From the NCBI GenBank assembly GCA_963712305.1, contig CAVQHI010000001.1, forward strand, positions 558,001 to 622,000: DNA of 64,000 nt, in the 5' to 3' direction. Within the stretch, counting starts at the first letter, position 1, and each line of letters begins with the position of its first letter. The DNA is from DATFNI01 sp963712305 (GTDB taxonomy: Bacteria > Bacteroidota > Rhodothermia > Balneolales > DATFMH01). The notes beneath the pieces are model-generated. The model saw only the letters and a program-made list of their open reading frames with translations, was not told where the DNA came from and did not search any database. The translations under genes and the position numbers were made by a program. Positions 51,664 to 60,268 of the stretch are shown in pieces.

Positions 51664-53514
51664 ATGAGGAATACGGTTACTATTAAAAAGGCTATTTCAT
51701 CCCTGCTACTCTTCTTTTTTGTATTACTTCTATCGCAACCGGGAAAAGCTATAGCAACGGGTATCAAATCCGCGAGCCATGTAGATGGAGGAAGAGCATC
51801 AGTGACGTCTACCCAGGCAACAATTATGAGTATTGCCGATGCTAAACAACCGCAAGCTGTTGGTTCAACAGTTACTGTTGCAGGACGAATAACCGCTTCA
51901 AATCAATTTGGAAGCCCTTCATACCTCCAGGATGCTACCGCCGGTATCGCTGTTTATGACTTTACATTTTCTGATTCTGTCTCCATCGGTGACTCCGTTC
52001 AAGTCAGCGGCAAACTCACAGAATACAACAACCTGTATGAAATCGAACCATCTTCATACACAATAATTCAGACAGCAAAAGATTCACTGAGCCCAAAGGT
52101 GATTACAATCAGTGAAATTGGCGAATCCTATGAAGGGCAACTGATCACCATTAAAAATGCAACGATCCAGCACGCGGGTGCTTTTGCAAGTGCAACAAAT
52201 TATGATATCAGTGATGCTACCGGTTCCGCACAAATACGAATTGACAAAGATACCGATATACCCGGCTCCATTGCACCATCGGGCAAAACGGACATCACCG
52301 GGATTCTGGGTCAATATAAAACGGATTATCAGCTCATGCCGAGAACAACTGGAGATATCGGTGTTGGAACCCTTACTTATCCAGGTTCGGATGTTCCCAT
52401 GAGCGAGACATTTGACGTCGCTACGTGGAACATGCTTTGGTTTGGAAGTGCCTCGAACGGACCATCTGACGATCAGCTCCAGCTTACCAATGCACTCAAA
52501 GTAATTCGTCACGTCAACGCAGATCTTTTTGCTGTCGAAGAAGTAAGTAATACGGCAATATTTCAACAGTTGCTTGATTCGCTTCCCGATTATCACGGTT
52601 TTGAAGCCAACTACAGTCAGGTTCAGAAAACAGCATTTATTTATAAAACGTCAACCGTTGACTCTCTTGATAGTGGATTGATTACCGACGCCGGTTCTTC
52701 CTACTTCTGGGCTAACGGCCGGTATCCCTTGCAATTTGTCTTTAATGCCAAGATTAACGGCAACAACAAATTAATCTATGCCTATGTGATTCATGCCAAG
52801 GCATCAACTTCTGACCCTGCCACTGACTACACTCGGAGAGTTCAGGCCGCTGCGGGACTTAAATCTTATCTGGATCAATATCATTCCAAGGATAATGTAA
52901 TGGTTATGGGCGATTACAATGATGATGTCGATCTTTCCATTTATAACAATATGACCTCACCATACGAACCTTTTGTTTCCGATACCGCAGATTATGATGT
53001 CATCACCTATCCGCTTAGTGAAAACAAATACAGCTCATTTGACGGGGGTTCCGAGATGATCGATCACATAACGATCAGCAATGATTTAAAGCCCAACTTC
53101 TTTGCCGGTACCGAAAGGGTTGAAAATACATCTGCGTATGTCACCGACTATTCCCAGACCACTTCTGATCATTTTCCGGTATGGGCCAGATTCAAGCTTA
53201 CCACCTCCACTCCTATCGAGAAGCAGGTTGTACCGCAGAAGCCTAACGAGGTAACCCTGGAACAAAACTATCCAAATCCGTTTAACCCGACGACCAATAT
53301 CACGTTTATGCTTCCAAAAAAGGAAACCGTGTCTTTGAATATTTATAATATTCTCGGTCAGAATGTTGGCCAGCTTGTAAATCACCAAACGTTGTCGGTT
53401 GGAACTCACACATTCCGTTTTGATGCAACAAATCTGCCAAGCGGCATTTACTTCTATCGTCTGGAACTGGCAAACGGAAAAGTTGAAACCCGGAAAATGA
53501 CCCTTCTCAAGTAA
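51664..53514 (+). CDS. Secreted endonuclease/exonuclease/phosphatase with T9SS tail
   Basis: 616 residues. A signal peptide (~1-30) is followed by an OB-fold domain (~50-245; VTVAGRITASNQFGSPSYLQ, EGQLITIKNA) and an endonuclease/exonuclease/phosphatase domain (~255-515; ATWNMLWFG, DLFAVEEVSN, VMGDYNDDVD, DHFPVWARF with the metal/catalytic Asp-His). The tail (~535-616) is a type A T9SS signal: LEQNYPNPFNPTTNITFMLP then VETRKMTLLK. It is therefore exported by T9SS and probably degrades extracellular DNA. The leader hairpin lies 84 bp upstream. Confidence 0.92.
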   Translation: MRNTVTIKKAISSLLLFFFVLLLSQPGKAIATGIKSASHVDGGRASVTSTQATIMSIADAKQPQAVGSTVTVAGRITASNQFGSPSYLQDATAGIAVYDFTFSDSVSIGDSVQVSGKLTEYNNLYEIEPSSYTIIQTAKDSLSPKVITISEIGESYEGQLITIKNATIQHAGAFASATNYDISDATGSAQIRIDKDTDIPGSIAPSGKTDITGILGQYKTDYQLMPRTTGDIGVGTLTYPGSDVPMSETFDVATWNMLWFGSASNGPSDDQLQLTNALKVIRHVNADLFAVEEVSNTAIFQQLLDSLPDYHGFEANYSQVQKTAFIYKTSTVDSLDSGLITDAGSSYFWANGRYPLQFVFNAKINGNNKLIYAYVIHAKASTSDPATDYTRRVQAAAGLKSYLDQYHSKDNVMVMGDYNDDVDLSIYNNMTSPYEPFVSDTADYDVITYPLSENKYSSFDGGSEMIDHITISNDLKPNFFAGTERVENTSAYVTDYSQTTSDHFPVWARFKLTTSTPIEKQVVPQKPNEVTLEQNYPNPFNPTTNITFMLPKKETVSLNIYNILGQNVGQLVNHQTLSVGTHTFRFDATNLPSGIYFYRLELANGKVETRKMTLLK

Positions 53515-53531
53515 AAGTATTGATTCCTTTT

Positions 53532-53572
53532 CATAACATCCTGACAGTGTAAGCCACAGTCAGGATGTTATG
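53532..53572. terminator. 14-bp perfect hairpin between convergent genes
   Basis: CATAACATCCTGAC (53532-53545) and GTCAGGATGTTATG (53559-53572). It is 17 bp after the nuclease stop and 25 bp after the stop of the convergent small gene. Neither side has a long T-run, but its position fits a shared terminator. Confidence 0.6.
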
Positions 53573-53597
53573 AAGTGAATCTACGATCAGGCTTTTT

Positions 53598-53789
53598 TTA
53601 TTCCTGGTGTTTATTCTTCAGTTTATGCATTGCATAACCAACACCTGCAGCTGCCAGAATACTTAACCCACCATCGATCGGAGCCTGTGAAGGAGCTCCT
53701 GGCAAAGTCGGGGCGGATTGCCCAAGTGCTATGGCTGTATTTATCAGCATAAAAAATGATGTAATGCCTAATGCCTTCAATTTCCTCAT
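53598..53789 (-). CDS. PID-CTERM-like exported small protein
   Basis: 63 residues. A signal peptide (MRKLKALGITSFFMLINTAI, cleavage near ALGQ) leads to a short proline-rich segment APTLPGAPSQAPIDGG. A hydrophobic stretch (LSILAAAGVGYAM) and a basic end (HKLKNKHQE) follow. Pro-Ile-Asp-Gly-Gly, helix, basic tail is the layout of the PID-CTERM sorting signal described in Bacteroidota. Here almost nothing lies between the two signals, so the protein is nearly only a sorting unit. It follows the big T9SS protein gene by 26 bp on the same strand. Confidence 0.75.
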   Translation of the reverse strand: MRKLKALGITSFFMLINTAIALGQSAPTLPGAPSQAPIDGGLSILAAAGVGYAMHKLKNKHQE

Positions 53790-53815
53790 CTTTTCTCTCC
53801 TGTTTTGAATGTTTG

Positions 53816-56755
53816 TTATTTGATCAGAAGCATCTTTTTGATCAAAACCCTGCCCGGTGTTTCCAGCCGGTAAAAGTAAACCCCACTTGATTCATTACCC
53901 GCATGCCAGGTCACAGTGTGCCATCCTGTCGTTATATTACCATCGATGAGAACAGCAACCCTCCTTCCAAGAATGTCATACACTGAAAGTTTCGTCATCA
54001 ATGACCTGGGCAGATAAAATTTGATTTCAGTTTCCGGATTGAATGGATTCGGATAATTCTGGGCTAATGATACCTGGTGTGGTTTTAGCGATGAATTTTC
54101 CACTCCTGTAGCCGTTGATGTGACCGTAATTTCTAATCGTGGTTCCGGGATGTCTGTTACCTTTACAGCACTAATCCCGGGCATTTTTACGCCTGATTCC
54201 ATTGCTTTATTCCGGACGTCATCAACTGTGAATTTGTAGAGGGAATCTCGTCTCATATCGATGGATTTGCCCGTTTTAAGATCCTTAAGATGTATATTCC
54301 ACGAAGACGGAACATTATCCCAAACAGGCCATTGCAGAATTTTCTTGCCCGGAGCGCCCGGTCCGCTGACAGTCAAATCAAACGTCACCGGATTGGTGAG
54401 TGACAATGGATGGGATTGCTCAGCCTGTAGAATGGATTGCCCATCCCGGGTTCCAAGGATACCAAGTATGGTATAATTCGAACTCAGTGGAACCAGCTTC
54501 TGCATATCCCATTTGTCCCATCCTGTTTCAGAGTTATTGCTGAAATATAAAGCCACAGCTTTGTCCAGGACCCTCTCACTCTGTGTACTATCGTAATCAA
54601 TGACTTGTAAACCAATAATCGCATGGGATCCAGAATCATTGCTTACTTTTTTTGCAACAGAGTTTGTTGACAGACTGCTGGCTTGGAAAGTGATGGCTGA
54701 CGCATTGTCATTTTGAATGAAGAATCCCTGGTACGGCTTAATTCGATTATCTTGCTCAGTCGATAGCATATAGGAGCCTGATTCATCGTCCCAGATTTGT
54801 GCTACACCCGATGCCAGGCTGCCGCCTGCAGCCCCGATGCTATTCATATCGATATAAACCGGAAATGGATTGCCTACCAGGTTAAAACGATCACCGTCAG
54901 CATGAAGCGGGACTGTGACCGAAGTATTTGGCAAAGCACCTTTCAGGTCAAAGGCTATCGGGAGTTTTTTGCTGCCACTAAGATTATTATTGAAGAAGTA
55001 CAGGATAAAACCGTGTCCGCTCATAATCGACTCAGAAAGGTCTGACGGTGCAGTCCAGTTCTTTCCGTTGTATCCTGTATAAAGATTCACATCTCTGCCG
55101 GGACCAGCAGCTGGGAAACCCTGAATAACAGTATTCTTTTGGAGATCATTGTACATAAGCCCTGCGACCGGGCTCGACAACATCCTCCACCCTGCATCAC
55201 CAGTGATAACCGTGTGACTTAAAATTGTGTCACTTTTAATCATGATGCTCTCCAGGTTATTCATTTTTCCCGGAGTCGCCAGCATATTGGTCCAAACCGC
55301 TCCGGAACCATTCCCTCTAAGAACTCCAGCTTGTCCCAATGACCTACTTTCTTCCGTTCCTGATGATTCACTTGCACTAATCTCCGTGCTTGTTAATCCA
55401 TCCGCGGCTCCTTCGGTAGCAGCAAATGATCCTTCATAGCTGATAAACTGCAATACGGTATCTTTTGCATCTAAATGGTAGACCAAAGCGATTCCATCGG
55501 GTCCGTTCTGGATGGATGAATATTCCCTGGAATAAAATCGCCATGAACCTTTTACTTCTCCTGCCGTGAATTCTGACAGGTCTGATGAATTATATACCCC
55601 GCCATCGTGGCCATTATATAGAAGCAAATTCAATTTAGAGACGTCAAGTGATGTATCTGCTGCTACTTCCACGAACTCGTTACTGTCGGATCCGGCATTG
55701 TCATAATGAAACTCATTTATTCTTGCCCTGATTGTTACAGACGGACTGCCTGTATCCGGATTTTCGCTGCTCGTGTTAACACTGATTGAAGCGTAAACAT
55801 CGGTCTTATAATCGATATCCGATCCGCTGTTGGTGTAAGAAAACATGTTGAAATAGTACGTTTTGTCTGCCTCTAGTCCAGTAAATGTTACCATTTCAAC
55901 ACCCTGATTTACCGTGGCCGCACCATTTCCATCCGAGATATCACTGTCTTCGTTTTCTGGTGCACCATCAGTTGGTAAAGAGGTTGATAATGGATTTGAA
56001 TCAGATAACTTCACCAGATAACCGTCAGGTGGTACATCTCCGGCGGCATCAGTCCAATGAAGCGTTATGGAATGTGCGCTCGAATCGGGACCGTTAAATT
56101 GGGCTGCTTCGGATGGCTCCGGTTTTACTGTAATGGCATTGCTACTACCGGGGGCCAGCCCAAAACCAGTCAGACTATTATCTTCACTCACCGTTTGGAA
56201 TCGCTCGCTCGGGTCGGTGAATCCATCGACAGCTCCAGACGTGATTCCATCTTTTAACTCTATATTTGAATTTTTGGTCGAAACCCCATTTCCATCCCAG
56301 GACGAGCCAGGGTCAATTCCAGGATCACCAAACGCATCCTCTATCGTCCCTCCCAGTTGTATTTGTAAAGCATCATCTCCATTAAAAGTAAAACCATCCT
56401 CGACGTAATAAACACTCGTTAAGCCCTGATCTGTCAAGTAAGTCCCGATATCGACCGTGCCAATAACCATCACTGCGCCGGCTGGCAGTGATCCGCTGTT
56501 TACCGTCACATTCGTGTCGGGCTGATCTCCGTTCCTGCCGAGCAAGACAATGAGTGGATCAGCAGAAAAATCTATCGGTGTGTCGGTGGGATTCCAGAGT
56601 TCAATTCCCTTTGGAGTCGTCCCACTGGATGTCTCGACATATTGACTTATAATTAATCGACTTTGAGCAGATACGACATTGCTGCTAAAGATGAGTGATA
56701 AAAGAAGCACAAAGAAAAAAGTCCCTCTCCTCCGCAGAGAAAAATCCTGGCACAT
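53816..56755 (-). CDS. Large secreted lamin-tail/FN3 protein with T9SS tail
   Basis: 979 residues. After a signal peptide (cleavage near SAQS) come a lamin-tail-like domain (~30-200; LIISQYVETSSGTTPKGIEL), a fibronectin type III domain (~230-330; SAHSITLHWTDAAGD), a second lamin-tail-like domain (~340-480; INEFHYDNAGSDSNEFVEVA) and a beta-rich region (~510-880). The type A T9SS tail LAQNYPNPFNPETEIKFYLP is at ~905 and ends VLIKKMLLIK. No catalytic motif was found. It is likely a cell-surface or released adhesive protein. Its gene is upstream of the PID-CTERM-like gene. Confidence 0.88.
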   Translation of the reverse strand: MCQDFSLRRRGTFFFVLLLSLIFSSNVVSAQSRLIISQYVETSSGTTPKGIELWNPTDTPIDFSADPLIVLLGRNGDQPDTNVTVNSGSLPAGAVMVIGTVDIGTYLTDQGLTSVYYVEDGFTFNGDDALQIQLGGTIEDAFGDPGIDPGSSWDGNGVSTKNSNIELKDGITSGAVDGFTDPSERFQTVSEDNSLTGFGLAPGSSNAITVKPEPSEAAQFNGPDSSAHSITLHWTDAAGDVPPDGYLVKLSDSNPLSTSLPTDGAPENEDSDISDGNGAATVNQGVEMVTFTGLEADKTYYFNMFSYTNSGSDIDYKTDVYASISVNTSSENPDTGSPSVTIRARINEFHYDNAGSDSNEFVEVAADTSLDVSKLNLLLYNGHDGGVYNSSDLSEFTAGEVKGSWRFYSREYSSIQNGPDGIALVYHLDAKDTVLQFISYEGSFAATEGAADGLTSTEISASESSGTEESRSLGQAGVLRGNGSGAVWTNMLATPGKMNNLESIMIKSDTILSHTVITGDAGWRMLSSPVAGLMYNDLQKNTVIQGFPAAGPGRDVNLYTGYNGKNWTAPSDLSESIMSGHGFILYFFNNNLSGSKKLPIAFDLKGALPNTSVTVPLHADGDRFNLVGNPFPVYIDMNSIGAAGGSLASGVAQIWDDESGSYMLSTEQDNRIKPYQGFFIQNDNASAITFQASSLSTNSVAKKVSNDSGSHAIIGLQVIDYDSTQSERVLDKAVALYFSNNSETGWDKWDMQKLVPLSSNYTILGILGTRDGQSILQAEQSHPLSLTNPVTFDLTVSGPGAPGKKILQWPVWDNVPSSWNIHLKDLKTGKSIDMRRDSLYKFTVDDVRNKAMESGVKMPGISAVKVTDIPEPRLEITVTSTATGVENSSLKPHQVSLAQNYPNPFNPETEIKFYLPRSLMTKLSVYDILGRRVAVLIDGNITTGWHTVTWHAGNESSGVYFYRLETPGRVLIKKMLLIK

Positions 56756-56943
56756 GGCGTCTCCATTTATGTGAATAGTATAACTGCTGTTGCAGTCTTA
56801 ACTTGATGACTTTGAGGAGAGTAATAGATACAGGTAAGAATCTCAAAAATCTTAAACAATATTAATAATACAATTACATAAGCATATGTATCTATTAATC
56901 TAAAGTATTCCGATATAGCTATATAAGATATTTGGATGCTCAG

Positions 56944-56970
56944 GCACAGAGTTTAACTGTGTGCTTTTTT
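56944..56970 (+). terminator. Orphan plus-strand terminator-like hairpin
   Basis: GCACAGAGTT (56944-56953) pairs with AACTGTGTGC (56955-56964), one mismatch, followed by T6 (56965-56970). The genes on both sides are on the minus strand, so no plus-strand gene needs it. The other strand lacks a T-run. Confidence 0.45.
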
Positions 56971-57026
56971 ACTAATCAGATAAGAGCTGACTCAGGTAAT
57001 AAGATCTCACTACAACCACGTATCAC

Positions 57027-58328
57027 TTAGTCGTCCAGATGCATTTCACCGAGCTGGTTTTCACTGCTGGCAACGGCAACGGCTACTGCCGCATCACCCG
57101 TGATGTTGATCATGGTGCGCAACATATCGAGAATTCGATCGACACCCAGAATGAGGCCTATTCCTTCGATCGGCACATTAATCGCTTTCAGTACAATGAC
57201 AAGCATAATGATGCCTGCACCGGGCACACCAGCAGCCCCGATTGATGCCAGCGTGGCGGTAACTACGATAGTTATCTGCTGTCCGATGCCGAGCCCCAGT
57301 CCCAGCGCCTGAGCGATAAAAACGGCGGCAACCGCTTGATACAGGCTGGTGCCATCCATATTTACGGTTGCACCTACCGGAAGCACAAAACTAGACACTT
57401 CCTCGTGGACCCCCAGGTTATTCTCGACGCGATCCATGGTAACTGGCAGCGTGGCCGCACTTGAACTTGTACTGAATCCGAGCAGCATTGCCGGACGAAT
57501 GCCCCTTAAAAAATCGCGGAACTTCATTTTGCTAAAGAGCTTGAACAAACTCTGATAAGTAACAACAAGATGGATTATAAGTCCCAGTACAACGGTGAGG
57601 ATATACCAGCCGAGGGCGTAAAGAAGTTCGAAAGCCTTTCCAAGATCATTTCCGGCCAAATCAATGATGATAGACCCGATAAGCGCAAAAACACCGTAAG
57701 GTGCAATAAGCATGATGAAATCGACAATCCTGAGAATGACATCATTGAGTCCATCAATTACATCAACTACTTTTTTTGTCTTATCATTATTTACCTCAAT
57801 AAGACCGACACCCAGCAGCACGGCTACAAACACAACCTGTAACATATCACCATTGTGAGCCATTGCTTCAAATACATTTCTGGGTACAATCTCTACGATA
57901 GGATCCAGTGGTCGGCGATGTAATACTTTTTGTGCGTTCTCATCACTCTGATTTACATTTTCCTGGTAACTGGACATCAACTGTTCTCTCGTTGACTGAG
58001 GTAAAGCCTTTCCGGGCTGGATCACATTTACCATCACCAGTCCTATCGTAATAGCGATAACGGTGGTTACTAAATAGATAGCAATGGTTTTTGTTCCCAT
58101 GCGAGACAATTTTCTGATATCGCTGAGATTGGTAATCCCGATAATCAACGAAGTGAGGACAAGGGGGACGGCGATCAGTTCCAGTAAATGGACGAAAATC
58201 GTCCCTATTGGTTTGATATAATCTTTCGTGAAGGTACTCAGACCGATCTGGCTTGCAAAAAGTCCATAAACCAATCCCAGCACCAGACCGATGATGATCT
58301 GCCAATGCAGCTTCTTATACCACTTCAT
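57027..58328 (-). CDS. Dicarboxylate/amino acid:cation symporter (DAACS)
   Basis: 433 residues with eight helices and two re-entrant loops. Features of the GltP/DctA family: the serine-rich loop TSSSAATLPVTMDR (~283-296), VGATVNMDGTSLYQAVAAVF (~310-330) and GVPGAGIIMLVIVL (~358-371), all lining the substrate and sodium or proton sites. It imports glutamate, aspartate or C4-dicarboxylates. It is encoded 10 bp after a DUF92 protein. Confidence 0.93.
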   Translation of the reverse strand: MKWYKKLHWQIIIGLVLGLVYGLFASQIGLSTFTKDYIKPIGTIFVHLLELIAVPLVLTSLIIGITNLSDIRKLSRMGTKTIAIYLVTTVIAITIGLVMVNVIQPGKALPQSTREQLMSSYQENVNQSDENAQKVLHRRPLDPIVEIVPRNVFEAMAHNGDMLQVVFVAVLLGVGLIEVNNDKTKKVVDVIDGLNDVILRIVDFIMLIAPYGVFALIGSIIIDLAGNDLGKAFELLYALGWYILTVVLGLIIHLVVTYQSLFKLFSKMKFRDFLRGIRPAMLLGFSTSSSAATLPVTMDRVENNLGVHEEVSSFVLPVGATVNMDGTSLYQAVAAVFIAQALGLGLGIGQQITIVVTATLASIGAAGVPGAGIIMLVIVLKAINVPIEGIGLILGVDRILDMLRTMINITGDAAVAVAVASSENQLGEMHLDD

Positions 58329-58338
58329 ATGATGTAAT

Positions 58339-59172
58339 TCAGATTGTTACCAGAACAGAATATATCAGAAAGGCAATTATAGCCCCCACTCCTGTAGCCA
58401 TCCAGTTGACAGCATTATTACCGATTACCAACTTTTCGTAGGTAAAACCGGGGATGAATAAGTCGAGTTCATCCGTTTGTATAAGAGCACCGAAATAGGA
58501 ATCGGCAATACAGCCGAGTACTCCACACACAATGATGATAAGAAAATCCGTGGAATTTTGCCGTGCAATGAGGCCACCATAAACAGCGGCAATGAATATG
58601 CTTCCTAAAATAGATGCCAATGTGCCATTAAGGCTGATCCCTCCATTAACTCCGGCCGGTACTGGCTTAAAATTTGTAATCAAAAGTGTCCGGAAGCGGT
58701 CGGTTAAGGTTCCTATTTCTGTTGCCCATGTATCAGCATTTGCAACCGCAAGAGATGCCACTGCAATAACGTACCACATCTGTTCCCTTGACACAAAATA
58801 GATCACCAAAAACACACAGAACCAGAAAGCGTTGGCCCAAACCTGCAGTCCGTTTCTGCGTGTATCCTCCCAGGGATGCTTATGTTTCTCATGCCAGAAA
58901 TGATTGAGCTTTGCAAGCCAGCTTCCCGTCAGAAAAAAAACGATAAGGATAACCGCAGCCGTCTCTCCTCCCAAACCGAAAGTTATCGTCCCAACAATGA
59001 CAGCCGCATGAGCCCCATCAAGTGTAAGAAGATTCAGTAGAAAGGCAATAAGGCCAATTGAACCGGCCAAAAGTACTGCAATAAGCAACTGAATCTGCTC
59101 ATGTTGGTTGGCTGCAACAACAACCAGGACAAAAAGTGTCAGGATGAATAAAAAATTGAGTATACGGTCCAC
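58339..59172 (-). CDS. DUF92 integral membrane protein
   Basis: 277 residues, about eight helices. The DUF92 pattern is present: DTWATEIGTLTDRFRTLLIT (~140-160), VPAGVNGGISLNGTLASILGS (~165-185) and ADSYFGALIQ. The eukaryotic relative VTE6 acts on phytyl phosphate, so a polyprenol or phytol-like phosphate kinase role is possible; no bacterial function is firmly assigned. It lies between the DUF3098 gene (5 bp) and the symporter (10 bp), suggesting one operon. Confidence 0.85.
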   Translation of the reverse strand: MDRILNFLFILTLFVLVVVAANQHEQIQLLIAVLLAGSIGLIAFLLNLLTLDGAHAAVIVGTITFGLGGETAAVILIVFFLTGSWLAKLNHFWHEKHKHPWEDTRRNGLQVWANAFWFCVFLVIYFVSREQMWYVIAVASLAVANADTWATEIGTLTDRFRTLLITNFKPVPAGVNGGISLNGTLASILGSIFIAAVYGGLIARQNSTDFLIIIVCGVLGCIADSYFGALIQTDELDLFIPGFTYEKLVIGNNAVNWMATGVGAIIAFLIYSVLVTI

Positions 59173-59177
59173 GGTTC

Positions 59178-59444
59178 TTACGTTCCATGGGTTGCGGTGT
59201 TACTGGAATCCTGTTGATCATCCCGTGGTTTCATTATTGCGAAAACGATAATAGTGAAACCACCGAGTATAAGAAATGGTGAGATATACAGCGAAACAAA
59301 TCCTTTAACCTGATTTTCAATATACATTGCCAGGAATCCTACAAATATCAAAACCAAACCGGAAATAAGTAATTTGTAGTTTGAAGGACCAAACAACATC
59401 TTTTCTTCTTTTTTAACTTTTCGTCTAGCTTGCTTTTTTGCCAT
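59178..59444 (-). CDS. DUF3098-like small membrane protein
   Basis: 88 residues. A basic N-terminus (MAKKQARRKVKKEEKM) precedes FGPSNYKLLISGLVLIFVGF (first helix) and ISPFLILGGFTIIVFAIM (second helix), with a Gln/Asp-rich tail. This matches the two-helix DUF3098 family of Bacteroidota. Function unknown; elsewhere it sits near ftsX and uppP, but neither is in this window. It leads a three-gene minus-strand unit. Confidence 0.8.
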   Translation of the reverse strand: MAKKQARRKVKKEEKMLFGPSNYKLLISGLVLIFVGFLAMYIENQVKGFVSLYISPFLILGGFTIIVFAIMKPRDDQQDSSNTATHGT

Positions 59445-59647
59445 GGGTATATCAGCAGGTTACATTTTAAACTGGCGTTAACATTATTATGCATGAGATG
59501 TGAATCTCACGCGGTAAGTTACATAACGATATGATAATAAACTGTTCTGATCGATCATGCAACGTCTGAGCAGTTAACGAAATTTTACCTTTATATCAGC
59601 CGTTAGCCCGTTATATTGGAATCAAAATCAATTACTGCAAAAAATCC

Positions 59648-60268
59648 ATGAAATCGACACATATTGTACTGGCATCAGCCTCACCCCGGCGTAAATTTTT
59701 ACTCGGGCAGATAAACCTCTCATTTACGATTCAGCCAAGTGATGTAGAAGAGATATTGCATCCCGGCAAGCCAGCTGAGGAGGTAGCTATGCAGCTGGCC
59801 GATCAGAAGGCGACAGATGTAAGTGATGATCACTCAGACGCAATTATCATAGGTGCCGATACGGTCGTTGTTTTGGATGGTCAGCTCCTTGGGAAACCCG
59901 GCGATGCCGAAGAGGCATTCTCGATGCTTAAGAGTCTAAGCGGAAGGACACATGAAGTCTACACCGGCGTGGCGTTGCTTCGTACGGACGAAGATAAAAA
60001 AATCGTTGACCAGTCCCTTTTTTATGCATGTACAGAGGTCACGTTCGATGAGTTGGATGATCAGGAAATCATCGATTACATTCAAACCGGAAGTCCCAGT
60101 GACAAAGCGGGTGCATATGGTATTCAGGACGACTGGGGTTCGGTTTTTGTCAATGAAATTCACGGTGATTATTACAATGTGGTTGGTTTCCCCCTAAATC
60201 TTTTCTATCGTGAAATGAAGAAATTTGCACCGGAACTGTTGCCAACACCTCTTCCTTCGAATGCCTGA
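59648..60268 (+). CDS. maf: Maf-like nucleoside triphosphate pyrophosphatase
   Basis: 206 residues. It hydrolyses non-canonical or excess NTPs. The Maf signature LASASPRRKFLLGQ is at ~8-21, with DTVVVLDGQLLGKPGD (~75) and GAYGIQDDWGSVFV (~155). The YhdE/YceF/DctPP subgroups share these. Its 3' end overlaps the next gene by eight bases. Confidence 0.94.
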   Translation: MKSTHIVLASASPRRKFLLGQINLSFTIQPSDVEEILHPGKPAEEVAMQLADQKATDVSDDHSDAIIIGADTVVVLDGQLLGKPGDAEEAFSMLKSLSGRTHEVYTGVALLRTDEDKKIVDQSLFYACTEVTFDELDDQEIIDYIQTGSPSDKAGAYGIQDDWGSVFVNEIHGDYYNVVGFPLNLFYREMKKFAPELLPTPLPSNA

